Of a stretch of 64,000 nucleotides of DNA, positions 16,161-25,077 are shown in pieces. Both the position numbers and the translations under genes were made by a program. The notes under the pieces are model-generated. The model ran no database searches. It saw only the letters and a list, made by a program, of their open reading frames with translations, and was not told the DNA's origin. How positions within the stretch are numbered: position 1 is the first letter of the stretch; the number at the start of each line of letters is the position of its first letter. Location: NCBI RefSeq assembly GCF_002245355.1, contig NZ_NOWF01000001.1, forward strand, positions 550,891 to 614,890, in the 5' to 3' direction. The stretch is from Paludifilum halophilum (GTDB taxonomy: Bacteria > Bacillota > Bacilli > Thermoactinomycetales > DSM-45169).

Positions 16161-16575
16161 CATTTCCGTTCCCAGCTTTACGCTTGGAAATCCATTGATC
16201 GAGAGAATACAGTTTGTTTCCATTAAGAGCCAGGTATACAGTCATGGCTAACAAAGCCAGATCAAACTCATAGCCTGTTTGTTGACCATTGCCTAAAAAG
16301 CCGGCCGCCAGCTTTACCTTCAAAATCGCCCCAGCCATTAACAAAGCAAATAACACGGAAAAAATCCGTATTCCGAGGCCAACGATTAAAGCAACTCCGC
16401 CAATGGTTTCAAGTAAGGCGACTGCATACGCCATAAACCCCGGCAAACCGATGCTACTAAACCAACCTGCTGTATTCTCGATTCCATCCTGGAATTTAAC
16501 GACACCATGTACTAGAAAGATAACCCCTAAAACCACACGTAAAATCAGTGCACCGATTTCATGTTTCATCTCCAT
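16156..16575 (-). CDS. DoxX family membrane protein
   Basis: A 139-residue, four-helix membrane protein of the DoxX/YfiD (CatD-like) family: LRVVLGVIFLVHGVVKF, LETIGGVALIVGLGIRI and ALLAMTVYLALNG are typical. Relatives work with dioxygenase-like partners in thiol or quinone stress. Local GC is lower than in neighbours, suggesting transfer. The last codons and stop fall at the border of the 100-bp repeat, so the original C-terminus may have been altered. ATG 16575 has GGAGGG eight bases upstream. An inverted repeat beside a TTGACA box lies upstream. Confidence 0.8.
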   Translation of the reverse strand: MEMKHEIGALILRVVLGVIFLVHGVVKFQDGIENTAGWFSSIGLPGFMAYAVALLETIGGVALIVGLGIRIFSVLFALLMAGAILKVKLAAGFLGNGQQTGYEFDLALLAMTVYLALNGNKLYSLDQWISKRKAGNGNV

Positions 16576-16636
16576 GATACCAACCCTCCATTTTTTTGCT
16601 TTTTTGTTAACTTCATCGAATAGAAGGTATTCCTAT

Positions 16637-16664
16637 CTAACCTTATGAGGAGGGTCAGTGTCAA
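16637..16664 (-). promoter_or_regulatory. Promoter -35 and operator candidate for the DoxX gene
   Basis: On the - strand TTGACA (16659-16664) is followed at once by CTGACC-N10-GGTTAG (16637-16658), an inverted repeat between -35 and -10. Such placement, with a long spacer, is typical of MerR-type control. The -10 is weak and the regulator is not in the window. Confidence 0.4.
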
Positions 16665-16722
16665 TATAAAAATCCGTTTAAAGTTGCTTGAAGGGGGATT
16701 CGTAACGTTTAACCGGGATCTT

Positions 16723-16967
16723 CTACATCAACCGAGGAGCTTTGTCTCCAAACCCGGGTTTCCGGGCGATCAGGACTCTGGCCGCGTGTCGGTGGGGAAT
16801 GCCGCTGGAAGAACCATCGAAAATAAACTCGTAGCTGTCCAATGTTTCCCAATCTCCGTAATAACTCTGAAGTTCCTCCCGATCATAAAGATATTCATTC
16901 CCCCCCAATCCGGCGCCTGCTTCACCTCCGGGTGATCCACAAAGGCGAACAGAACATGCACCCCTCC
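16723..16967 (-). pseudogene. Remnant of a SAM-dependent methyltransferase
   Basis: Two overlapping - strand frames together read as the C-terminal third of a class I methyltransferase: GGVHVLFAFVDHPEVKQAPDWG in one frame, then NEYLYDREELQSYYGDWE and HRHAARVLIARKPG in another. The switch falls in a G7 run (about 16895-16901), so one base has been gained or lost there. Upstream an in-frame stop appears and no N-terminal SAM-binding part is visible. It is therefore 5'-truncated as well as frameshifted. Confidence 0.75.
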
Positions 16968-17058
16968 GGAACGGGTTCGATCTTTGTGATCAAAAAGGAC
17001 TCAGCCGATTTGATTCCACACAAATCCCCCCCTGACACCATTTCAGGGGGGCTGAGTT

Positions 17059-17718
17059 TCAAAACTTGCCTTTTTCCTTTTTCTCCTTCCACTCGTCCAA
17101 GCTCAACCGGGGCATGGAAAAGGTTTCTCCCAGTTTGCCGTAGGCCGTTCCCGCCAGGCGCCCCACAGGATTCAGGCCGACGGTATCGATCCGGCCGCTT
17201 TCGTATAATGCATCCTCGACATGAAACAGGACCACTTCCCCGATGATCACATCGGCATCCGGAGATTCCGGCGTACCGCCCATAGGCAGGATCTGCCGCA
17301 GCCGGCACTCCATCTGGACCTTCGATTGAACAATGCGCGGGGGGTGGACATGGACACTGTCCGCCAAATCGAAACCGACCGCCTCCGCCTCGCTTACATC
17401 AGGGGGGAACTCCGTAGACGTTTGGTTGACCATGGAGACATTATCCCCATCCACCACATGAACGACATATTCCTTCGTTTCCGCAATGTTGCGGGCGGTA
17501 TCCTTCGGCACTCCGCCGGGCTTTCGCATACAACTGACACTAAGCATCGGCGGATCCACACTGACCACCGTAAAAAAACTGAAAGGGGCCGCATTGACAA
17601 CCCCGTTTTTATCCATCGATGTTACGAATGCGATCGGTCGCGGGAGAACCCCGCCGATCAGCAACTTGTAGTTGGCTTTTTTCGCTTGATCCCTAGGGTC
17701 GATTTGCAAATGAATCAT
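17059..17718 (-). CDS. Flavin reductase-like protein
   Basis: 219 residues of the flavin-reductase-like split-barrel family (FMN binding): YKLLIGGVLPRPIAFVTSMD, NAAPFSFFTVVSVDPPMLSVS, TARNIAETKEYVVHVV and the late GRLAGTAYGK. It could reduce flavin with NAD(P)H for a partner oxygenase. The open frame runs into the MITE upstream, but the ATG at 17718 begins the conserved part; its ribosome site (AAAGG) is close, so the start is approximate. hmgA lies upstream on the same strand, with only the MITE between, so the two were probably one operon for aromatic catabolism. Confidence 0.8.
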   Translation of the reverse strand: MIHLQIDPRDQAKKANYKLLIGGVLPRPIAFVTSMDKNGVVNAAPFSFFTVVSVDPPMLSVSCMRKPGGVPKDTARNIAETKEYVVHVVDGDNVSMVNQTSTEFPPDVSEAEAVGFDLADSVHVHPPRIVQSKVQMECRLRQILPMGGTPESPDADVIIGEVVLFHVEDALYESGRIDTVGLNPVGRLAGTAYGKLGETFSMPRLSLDEWKEKKEKGKF

Positions 17719-17753
17719 CCTTTGGCTAAGTTGTCTTTGATCCAGCTGATCTG

Positions 17754-17892
17754 CTAGAAGCCTTGTGATTGAGCACGTCCTTGGTGGGCCGGGGTGGGGG
17801 TCCACACTCCGTTTCGTTGTTCTGACGAGCCAAAGGCACTCCGTGTGGAACCCCACCCTCCCGAACAGGGGACTTTTTCACAACGCTTCTAG
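17754..17892. mobile_element. Hairpin MITE, copy 1
   Basis: 139 bp bounded by CTAGAAGCCTTGTGA and the complement of CTAGAAGCGTTGTGA (14 of 15 terminal bases inverted). Interior arms GGGGTCCACAC and GTGTGGAACCCC add to the self-complementarity. No ORF. Very similar to 36186-36325 and partly to 41471 onward. Its right end supplies the TAG stop of hmgA. Confidence 0.8.
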
Positions 17893-19052
17893 GATTTCGA
17901 CGGTAACCAACTGTAGATATAGTCGGGGTCCTCCATTTCCAAAGCCGCCTGGGTGACATGAAGAGGACGGAAGGTATCCACCATCACCGCCAACTCCTCC
18001 GTCCCCTTCTTTCCGATGCTGGCCTCCGCCTTGCCCGGATGGGGCCCGTGGGGCAAACCGCTGGGATGGAGGGTGATGGAACCTTCCCGCACCCCTTTGC
18101 GGCTCATGAAATTCCCGTCGACATAATATAACACTTCGTCACTGTCAACATTGCTGTGATAGTAAGGGGCCGGAATCGACTCCGGATGGTAGTCATAGAG
18201 CCGAGGGACGAAAGAGCAAACGACGAAATTGGGTCCGGCAAAAGTCTGGTGAACCGGCGGCGGTTGATGGATCCTGCCTGTAATCGGTTCAAAATCATCC
18301 ACATTAAAAATCCAAGGGTACAAATATCCGTCCCAACCAACCACATCAAAAGGGTGGAAGTCGTAGGTATAAGCGTTTAACTGATCGCGGGCCTTCACCC
18401 TGACTTCGAAAGCCCCTTCCTCCACCCGCGTGTCCAGACGTTCCGGTACTCGAATATCACGCTCGCAATAAGGACTGTGTTCCATCAATTGACCGAACTC
18501 ATTCCGATACCGTTTCGGCGGAGTGATCTCTCCGTAGGATTCGATAATCAAAAATCGGGTTCGCTCGCTCTTCATTTCAATCCGGTAGGTCGTCCCTACC
18601 GGGATCACGATATAATCCCCGGGTCGGTAAGAAAGGGTCCCGAAGACGGTTTGCAGCTCCCCTTCCCCTTCATGGACGAATAAAATCTCATCCCCGTCAC
18701 TGTTGCGGAAGAAATAATCCATCGGTTCCACAGGATTGGCGACACCGAGGGCGACATCCTCGTTCACCAACAGATGAACCCGACCATCGATGGGATCTTT
18801 CCCCGCCGGGGCCTGAAAAGTCTGCAAATGGCGATGACGATTGGGTCCCGGTTCTTCCAGAGAAGCCTTCCAATCCCGCACTTTTTCCACCCGGCTGACT
18901 TGCGTAGGAGGATAATGGTGATAAAGGATCGATTCAATTCCGGAAAAACCTTTCGTCCCCATTACCTCTTCCCGATACAGGGTGCCATCCTCTTTTTTAA
19001 ACTGGATATGCCGTTTATGCGGAATCTTTCCCAATCGATGATAAAAAGGCAT
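17889..19052 (-). CDS. hmgA: Homogentisate 1,2-dioxygenase
   Basis: 387 residues. It opens the ring of homogentisate to maleylacetoacetate in tyrosine/phenylalanine breakdown. Two cupin halves are visible: PMDYFFRNSDGDEILFVHEGEGEL, PGDYIVIPVGTTYR, and in the second half VVGWDGYLYPWIFNVDDFEPITG, PYYHSNVDSDEVLYYVDG and HPSGLPHGPHPG, which contain the His/Glu iron ligands. The ATG follows GAGGGGGAGG. The TAG stop is the edge of the MITE, so the last residues (WLPSKS) may or may not be original. No hppD or fumarylacetoacetase gene is in the window. Confidence 0.92.
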   Translation of the reverse strand: MPFYHRLGKIPHKRHIQFKKEDGTLYREEVMGTKGFSGIESILYHHYPPTQVSRVEKVRDWKASLEEPGPNRHRHLQTFQAPAGKDPIDGRVHLLVNEDVALGVANPVEPMDYFFRNSDGDEILFVHEGEGELQTVFGTLSYRPGDYIVIPVGTTYRIEMKSERTRFLIIESYGEITPPKRYRNEFGQLMEHSPYCERDIRVPERLDTRVEEGAFEVRVKARDQLNAYTYDFHPFDVVGWDGYLYPWIFNVDDFEPITGRIHQPPPVHQTFAGPNFVVCSFVPRLYDYHPESIPAPYYHSNVDSDEVLYYVDGNFMSRKGVREGSITLHPSGLPHGPHPGKAEASIGKKGTEELAVMVDTFRPLHVTQAALEMEDPDYIYSWLPSKS

Positions 19053-19200
19053 GAAACCTCCCCCTCAAGTGCTGTCTTTTCAAACGGAGTACAACACGTT
19101 TAAACACATTGTAGCAAAACTCCAAATCATCTTTCACTAACAGGCACTAAAGGGGTGAAACGTTACAGAACTTCTGAACAAACATCAAGAAGAAAGACTG

Positions 19201-19710
19201 TTACAAAGACGGAGAATCTGAGAAAAGGCGAAAAACTTCACACGCCACCCCTTTCACATCTTCATGATGGTAGCAGGTATAACCGATTCCCTCAATCCGA
19301 TCCCGACTCACCACAGCCCGGATGTTGGAAAGCTCCCGAAGCAACGGCCATTCCGCAGACTCACGGATCAACACCAATTTCGGGTACGGCTTCTTTTTGT
19401 ATCCTTCCACCAAAACTCCGTCCATTCCTTGGTAGTGGGTCAACAACTGCTCCAACGTCGCCGGTTCCCGATAAATCACCGCCGATTGATTCTCGGCGGT
19501 GATGGAAACGATTCGCGCTCCGCTTTCCCGATGCCGCCAGGTATCCTTCCCCGGTTGATCCATTTCCAACGATTTGGAATGATGTTTGATCGTTCCTACC
19601 TCCAATCCCCGGGTGGACAGCTGGGCAATCACCCCGGCGATCAATGTCGTTTTCCCGACGCCGGAAAATCCCACAAATTGAACAACGGGAGGCAACGTAC
19701 CGTCGGCCAT
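19201..19710 (-). CDS. mobB: Molybdopterin-guanine dinucleotide biosynthesis protein B
   Basis: 169 residues, a small P-loop GTPase. The Walker A motif is GFSGVGKTTL; then VGTIKHHSK and WRHRESGA typical of MobB, DGVLVEGYKKKPYPKLVL, and a C-terminal base-recognition segment. It assists MobA in attaching GMP to molybdopterin. The ATG at 19710 has GAGAGGTGG upstream. It stands alone here; no mobA, moeA or molybdoenzyme gene is nearby in the window. Confidence 0.88.
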   Translation of the reverse strand: MADGTLPPVVQFVGFSGVGKTTLIAGVIAQLSTRGLEVGTIKHHSKSLEMDQPGKDTWRHRESGARIVSITAENQSAVIYREPATLEQLLTHYQGMDGVLVEGYKKKPYPKLVLIRESAEWPLLRELSNIRAVVSRDRIEGIGYTCYHHEDVKGVACEVFRLFSDSPSL

Positions 19711-19819
19711 TTCAACCACCTCTCTTTTCAGGTTTCCCCTCACAAAAAGGATCCGGCACGCGGGACCGGACACTTTATCTTATCACCGATTCAATTGTTT
19801 ACAGGTGATTCGGTCACTT

Positions 19820-19984
19820 TTACAATCCGCTGATCAGACCCAGCTTGAGCAATACAGCATAACTGATTACCAGCGCCATCCACAATCCCAAACCCGTCAT
19901 AGCGAAACCCGGTTCAGGCTCTTCCAGATTTTCTACATCCTCCGGCAAAAAATCTTCGTAGTGTTGATTCTTCATCGACTCCAC
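19820..19984 (-). CDS. Small single-span membrane protein
   Basis: 54 residues. An acidic N-terminal half (EDFLPEDVENLEEPEPG) precedes one hydrophobic helix (GLWMALVISYAVLLKLGLI). GTG 19984 is chosen because AAGGAGG lies ten bases upstream; a MKNQ start three codons later is possible. The longer upstream frame has no ribosome site. Similar short proteins exist in spore formers, but I cannot name it. Confidence 0.6.
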   Translation of the reverse strand: MESMKNQHYEDFLPEDVENLEEPEPGFAMTGLGLWMALVISYAVLLKLGLISGL

Positions 19985-20172
19985 AACGGACCAACCTCCT
20001 TCCCTTTCCCGCAAGAGGATCCCTTTACAAGAGGGTTCATCCGACCGACATCTCGAGTCCTGAGACCATGGCATTCTCTTTATATGAAGTATTCTGTATA
20101 AACTTCCGCGATCCTCCCATTCATCCATTTCGATCAAGGTTTATTTTTCTGTCGAATTTCAAAGAGCCTCAC

Positions 20173-20208
20173 CAAGAAAAAAAGCCGAAGCTTCAACGCC
20201 TCGGCTTT
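20173..20208 (-). terminator. Intrinsic terminator after apt
   Basis: Stem AAAGCCGA/TCGGCTTT with a variable middle, followed on the - strand by T7. Ends the recJ-apt transcript. Confidence 0.85.
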
Positions 20209-20219
20209 CCCGATTGCCC

Positions 20220-20735
20220 TCAGTATTGAACCAGTGTAAAGATATCATCCAAATCTTTCAGCTGATCTCTGCCGTTCAGGTAAGTCAATTCGATCACAAA
20301 AGCCGCTCCAACCACTTCCCCTTGGAGCTGTCGCACCAGATCCAACGTCGTCCGGATGGTTCCCCCGGTAGCGAGCAAATCATCCACTACCATCACCCTT
20401 TGACCCGGATGGATCGCATCCTTGTGGATCGCCAGACGATCCTTTCCATACTCCAGCGTATAACCCGCTTCCACGGTTTCAGCGGGTAACTTGCCTGCCT
20501 TGCGCACCGGGATAAAACCAATGCCGAGAGCATAGGCCAAGGGGGTTCCGACAACGAAGCCTCGCGCTTCGGGTCCGACGATCAAATCGATCTCTTTATC
20601 CTTGACCTGTTCCGCCATCGTGTCGATGGCGGCATGAAAGGCCCGGCCGTCCTTCAAGAGAGTGGTGACATCCTTAAATCGCACTCCCGGTTGAGGGAAG
20701 TCCTGAATTACCCTGATTTTTTCTTTAAAGTCCAT
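20220..20735 (-). CDS. apt: Adenine phosphoribosyltransferase
   Basis: 171 residues, normal family length. It makes AMP from adenine and PRPP. The PRPP loop reads VMVVDDLLATGGT; GPEARGFVVG and the flexible-loop YTLEYGKDRL are also present. ATG 20735 has GGAGGAG upstream and lies inside the 3' end of recJ (28-base overlap), so the two are translationally linked. recJ-apt is the same order as in B. subtilis; relA, next there, is absent here and a terminator follows instead. Confidence 0.95.
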   Translation of the reverse strand: MDFKEKIRVIQDFPQPGVRFKDVTTLLKDGRAFHAAIDTMAEQVKDKEIDLIVGPEARGFVVGTPLAYALGIGFIPVRKAGKLPAETVEAGYTLEYGKDRLAIHKDAIHPGQRVMVVDDLLATGGTIRTTLDLVRQLQGEVVGAAFVIELTYLNGRDQLKDLDDIFTLVQY

Positions 20736-23086
20736 TCTGCCGCTCCTCCTAAATTCAATTCGGATGAAATGACCGAAGAAACATAAGTGCACAAATCCCG
20801 GTATGAAGAGTACACAAACACCTGCTGCAATTGTTCCCGATCCCGTTGGGTACGGAGCAGACGGGATTCCGAAAGAGGACGTTTTTCCGCTTCGGCAACA
20901 ATCTCCAGTCTGCCCCCGTTCGCGGTGACAAAACCCAGTTCCCTGAACACTTCGAGCATAAATTGAATCCATCGTTGGGACAGACCGGTCCAACGCGACA
21001 CTTTTGCCAGATCCCTCTGCGGATCCATACCCTTGCAACCCAACAAACAGCTATAGAGCCGCTTAAACTGGTCCCGGTCGGGAGTCCGGGATAACCCTCC
21101 CTCCAATTCAGCATCTCCGAATGCGAAATAGATCCGTTCCACACAGGAACACCTTTGCAACCACCATCGGAAAAGCTCCTCGGAAGCGGGAAGATCAACC
21201 AGGACCATTCGACGGACGGATTCCGGATTCAGCGGGGACTCCACCTCCGGCCAGCGTCGAAACAAAGCTTTTTTTTCCGTCCAAAAACCGGCGGGATCCC
21301 GTTCCCCGGAAATGAGAAAGAGCGTTTCACCATCGGCTAAGCGCCGGAAGCGGCTGCTTTTATCCCGGTTGCTTCGCCAATCGAAAATCTGTACATGGGG
21401 CACACAAATGTCGCGGATCAGCAATTGCGGAGCCCGTCGGTTGTTCCATTCGTTGACGGCCAATTCACCCAGTAACTCCAAGCGGGCCGCCGGAGCGATT
21501 TCCTCGGCCAATTCTCCCTGTCGAAAACCGATTGCGTCCAAATAATGCCCGTCATCTTCCAGCTTTAGTTTCAGATGGTTTTTGTCCCGACCGATTCGTT
21601 GCAACTTGCTCAGTGCGGCCCCGCTCACCCGGAAGCGCGGTGTCGGGTTTCCCACACCGTAGGGAGCCAGCCGGTCCAATTCCTCGATCAGATCAAGCTG
21701 GACCTCATCCAAGGTCAACTCCGCATCGACCCGGGACAAAGGGATATAATCCTCTTCCCTCAACCACTCCTTCGCCAACTCATCCAGCCGACGATGCAGT
21801 TCCTGAAGATTTTCCTCAGGCAGACTCATTCCTGCCGCCATCCGGTGCCCGCCGAAATGAGGAAGCAGATCGGCACACCGGGTGAGAGCCTGATACATAT
21901 CCAACCCGTCGATGCTCCGGGCGGATCCTTTGGCCATCCCCGTCTCCTCATCGATTCCCAGCACGATCGTGGGCCGGTAGTACTTCTCCACCAGGCGGGA
22001 GGCGACGATCCCGATAACACCCACGTTCCATCCGGGAGCCGCTACAACGATAAATCGGCGATGGGCTTCAGGATCGGCCTCCACCATCGCCGAGGCTTCT
22101 TCGGCAATGTTTTCCACCAATTTCTGCCGCTCCCGGTTCATCCGATCCAATTCTTCAGCGATCATCCGGGCTTCATCCTCATCCTCGGTTAAAAGGAGGT
22201 CCACGGCACGGACCGCCGAGTCCAACCGCCCGCTGGCATTGATCCGGGGGCCGAGGGAAAAGCCGACATGACCCGCACTCACTTCTCCGTCGACCCCTGA
22301 CACTTCCATCAGTGCCGCCAGACCGGTCTGTTGTCTGCGGTTCATCCGTTCCAATCCCAGAGAAGCAATCACCCGGTTTTCATCCACCAGGGGAACCAGG
22401 TCAGCGATGGTACCTAAAGCCGCTATTTCCAACAGTTCCTCCGGCACTCTGCCCAGGAGCGCATGCGCCAGTTTCAGAGCGACACCGACTCCCGCCAACA
22501 TATCGAAGGGATAGGAGCAACCCGGCTTTTTCGGATTGATTACAGCCAAGGCTTCAGGTAGGATCTCCGGGGGTTCATGGTGGTCGGTGATGATCAGATC
22601 CAGCCCCAGCTCCCGACAGTGCTCCGCTTCTTGGACAGCGCTGATCCCGGTATCGACGGAAATGACCAGGTCAACACCGGATTCCTTCGCCTGTGTAAGA
22701 GCCTCCCGGTTCAGTCCGTAACCTTCGGTGAACCGGTTCGGTATGTAATAGTCAACGTTCGCTTCCAGGAGGCGAAAAGTTTTTATGATCAGGCCGGTAC
22801 TGCTTACTCCATCAGCGTCATAGTCTCCGTAGATCCGGATTTTTTCCCGACTTTCCAAAGCCCGCCGAATCCGCTGTACCGCTTGTTCCATACCATCCAG
22901 CAGAAACGGGTCGTACAGCTCTGAAACACGGACATGCAAAAAACGACGGGCTCTCTCCGGGTCGTCGATTCCCCGGTTGATCAACAGCTGGGCGATCAGA
23001 GGGGACACTCCCAACTGGTCCGCCAAATCCCGGTTTCGGGAGGGATCCGTATCGACGGCTCCCCACCGCATCTTCGATTGCAACAT
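20708..23086 (-). CDS. recJ: Single-stranded-DNA exonuclease RecJ
   Basis: 792 residues. It degrades single strands 5' to 3' in recombination and mismatch repair. DHH-family motifs are visible: IYGDYDADGVSST, LVISVDTGIS, LIITDHHEPP and FGGHRMAAGMSL (DHHA1). An OB-like domain and a Bacillus-type C-terminal region follow. The ATG at 23086 is preferred to GTG 23098 because GAGGTG lies eight bases before it. A perfect TATAAT (complement at 23117-23122) about 30 bases upstream suggests its own promoter. It overlaps apt. Confidence 0.94.
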   Translation of the reverse strand: MLQSKMRWGAVDTDPSRNRDLADQLGVSPLIAQLLINRGIDDPERARRFLHVRVSELYDPFLLDGMEQAVQRIRRALESREKIRIYGDYDADGVSSTGLIIKTFRLLEANVDYYIPNRFTEGYGLNREALTQAKESGVDLVISVDTGISAVQEAEHCRELGLDLIITDHHEPPEILPEALAVINPKKPGCSYPFDMLAGVGVALKLAHALLGRVPEELLEIAALGTIADLVPLVDENRVIASLGLERMNRRQQTGLAALMEVSGVDGEVSAGHVGFSLGPRINASGRLDSAVRAVDLLLTEDEDEARMIAEELDRMNRERQKLVENIAEEASAMVEADPEAHRRFIVVAAPGWNVGVIGIVASRLVEKYYRPTIVLGIDEETGMAKGSARSIDGLDMYQALTRCADLLPHFGGHRMAAGMSLPEENLQELHRRLDELAKEWLREEDYIPLSRVDAELTLDEVQLDLIEELDRLAPYGVGNPTPRFRVSGAALSKLQRIGRDKNHLKLKLEDDGHYLDAIGFRQGELAEEIAPAARLELLGELAVNEWNNRRAPQLLIRDICVPHVQIFDWRSNRDKSSRFRRLADGETLFLISGERDPAGFWTEKKALFRRWPEVESPLNPESVRRMVLVDLPASEELFRWWLQRCSCVERIYFAFGDAELEGGLSRTPDRDQFKRLYSCLLGCKGMDPQRDLAKVSRWTGLSQRWIQFMLEVFRELGFVTANGGRLEIVAEAEKRPLSESRLLRTQRDREQLQQVFVYSSYRDLCTYVSSVISSELNLGGAAEWTLKKKSG

Positions 23087-23160
23087 GCGGAAGATCACCT
23101 CGCTTTGCCGATTTTCATTATAGCATAATCAGCGTTCCCAACAGTAACAGGGAAGGGATA

Positions 23161-24087
23161 TCATCCGTCCCTTCCCTGTTCGGCATCTTCATCCTTCTCT
23201 TCGTAGTCGGGATTGACATGGACCAGTACACCCAACACATGGTCATAAGTATGAATCAAAGTCTCTTTTACCCGCTTGCCGATCCGATGTCCCGCCGCTA
23301 CAGAAATGTCCGGATCCACCGCCACCTTGACATCGACGATGACATAAAACCCATGCTCCCGAGCGTGCAGTTCGTCCACCCGCCGCACACCGGCCACCCC
23401 GGCAGCCGCCTTCACCAATTCCGCTGCGTCCTCCTCATGAAGCACATGGTCCAATGTCGAATGAATCGATTCCTTCGCCAGACTGTAAGCCATCTTCAAA
23501 ACCAACAGAGAGACGAACACACCGGCGGCGGCATCCAAATAAACCAGAGCGGAAATACCGAAGAGGTCGCCGAGTACCGCTCCCCCGATCCCGATCAGGG
23601 CGGCCAGAGATGAGTAGACATCGGATCGATGTTCCCAGGCATTGGCGACCACTGCCTGACTGCCGATCCGTTTACCCAGCCGGTATTTGTACTGAAACAT
23701 TCCTTCCTTGGCCAGCATCGACACAAAGGCGGCGAGTACAGCCATCCACCCGGGCACTTTCACCCCGGTAAAAAAGGCTTCCACTGAACTGTACCCGATT
23801 TCCAAGCCGACCACGCCCAGCAGTACCGATACGATAATAGCGGCGATGGACTCCGCCTTCCCATGTCCATAGGGATGATCCTCATCCGGCGGGGTTCGGG
23901 CGACCCGGATTCCGATGAGAACGGCCAAGGAACCGACCACATCGGAGGCGGAATGAACCGCATCCGCCACCAGAGCTCGGCTGTTGGCCATTAGACCGAT
24001 AACTCCTTTCATAACCGCCAGCAACAAATTACCGGCAATTCCCACCCAAGCGGCGGTCTCTGCTTGGTGCAGTTGATCCGAATTCAT
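23161..24087 (-). CDS. Cation diffusion facilitator family transporter
   Basis: 308 residues with about six membrane helices and a cytosolic ferredoxin-like domain. Metal-site motifs are VADAVHSASDVVGS in helix II and DEDHPYGHGKAE after helix III; the C-terminal HAREHGFYVIVDVKV is the dimer domain. The sequence resembles B. subtilis MneP/MneS, so export of Mn2+ or a similar divalent ion is likely, not shown. It sits between recJ and secF, where B. subtilis has none of this family. A GC hairpin (24109-24127) separates it from secF. Confidence 0.87.
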   Translation of the reverse strand: MNSDQLHQAETAAWVGIAGNLLLAVMKGVIGLMANSRALVADAVHSASDVVGSLAVLIGIRVARTPPDEDHPYGHGKAESIAAIIVSVLLGVVGLEIGYSSVEAFFTGVKVPGWMAVLAAFVSMLAKEGMFQYKYRLGKRIGSQAVVANAWEHRSDVYSSLAALIGIGGAVLGDLFGISALVYLDAAAGVFVSLLVLKMAYSLAKESIHSTLDHVLHEEDAAELVKAAAGVAGVRRVDELHAREHGFYVIVDVKVAVDPDISVAAGHRIGKRVKETLIHTYDHVLGVLVHVNPDYEEKDEDAEQGRDG

Positions 24088-24162
24088 AGCCTTCCTCCGA
24101 AAAGACGAGCCGCGGGAAACCCGCGGCCGATCTCATTTTAGACTGTACCTATCTATCATTCT

Positions 24163-25077
24163 CTATTCAGCGGGATTCGCCTTCAATCGCTCTCTTCTCC
24201 GTTCCATCGACCGCCATTTCCATACCACCCAAACCTGGCTCGCCAAGAAAATGGAAGAATAGGCTCCCGAAAACAGACCCAACAGCAGAGCGAGGGAGAA
24301 ATTGCGAATGCTCTCGCCACCGAAAAAATACAGAGCCGCGGCGGCAAAGATCACCGTCAATGCGGTATTGATCGAACGAATAAGCGTCTGGTGAATACTT
24401 TCGTTCACCGTTCGAGACAATTCCTCAAAACTTTTGGGTCGATAAGCCTTCAGATTTTCCCGGATCCGGTCAAAAATCACGATGGTATCGTTAACCGAAT
24501 AACCGACAATGGTCAGGATCGCCGCGATAAAGACCAGATCCACCTCCACCCGGAAAAGAGAGAAGATACAGATCACAAACAACGCATCGTATAACAGGGC
24601 CAGCACGGCGGCGACGGCAAAACGGTATTCAAACCGAATCGTTACGTACAGAATGATCCCAAGGGAAGCGATCGCAACGGAAATCATGGCATTTCTCGCC
24701 AACTCCCGCCCCACGATCGGGGAGACTTTCTGTTCGTTGACACCCACCTGCTTTCCATACTCCTTGCGGAATGTGTCCCGGATTTCGTTTACCTTGTCCG
24801 GTTGAAGGACCTGAGACGTACGGAAAATCAACATCTCATCCTCAGAACCGGCTTTCCGGGTATTGGGATCGGCATAACCCAACTTTTCCAGAAGAGCGTT
24901 GGCTTCTTGCCGATCATAAGCCTTTCCGATGTTGATATCCACCCGGGTTCCGCTGACGAAATCAATCCCCAGGTTGAGTCCCTGGATCAGCAGGGAAGCG
25001 GCGGAGAGCAACACGACGGCGGCGGAGATGAGAAACCAAATCTTGCGGTGTTTAACGAAATCCAATTTATAATTCAC
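24163..25077 (-). CDS. secF: Protein translocase subunit SecF
   Basis: 304 residues, six membrane helices with a large exported loop after the first. Typical are GIDFVSGTRVDI, the NDTIVIFDRIREN segment, and SINTALTVIFAAAALYFFGG. With SecD it uses proton flow to pull proteins through SecYEG. The ATG at 25086 touches the AAGGAGG site, so GTG 25077 nine bases on is the likely start. It overlaps the end of secD. Many Bacillus have a fused SecDF; here the subunits are separate genes. Confidence 0.94.
   Translation of the reverse strand: MNYKLDFVKHRKIWFLISAAVVLLSAASLLIQGLNLGIDFVSGTRVDINIGKAYDRQEANALLEKLGYADPNTRKAGSEDEMLIFRTSQVLQPDKVNEIRDTFRKEYGKQVGVNEQKVSPIVGRELARNAMISVAIASLGIILYVTIRFEYRFAVAAVLALLYDALFVICIFSLFRVEVDLVFIAAILTIVGYSVNDTIVIFDRIRENLKAYRPKSFEELSRTVNESIHQTLIRSINTALTVIFAAAALYFFGGESIRNFSLALLLGLFSGAYSSIFLASQVWVVWKWRSMERRRERLKANPAE

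Noticed and set aside
16922..17308. Arg/Gly-rich ORF overlapping flavin reductase and the methyltransferase remnant
   Set aside because: Out-of-frame translation of the flavin reductase gene; no site or family.
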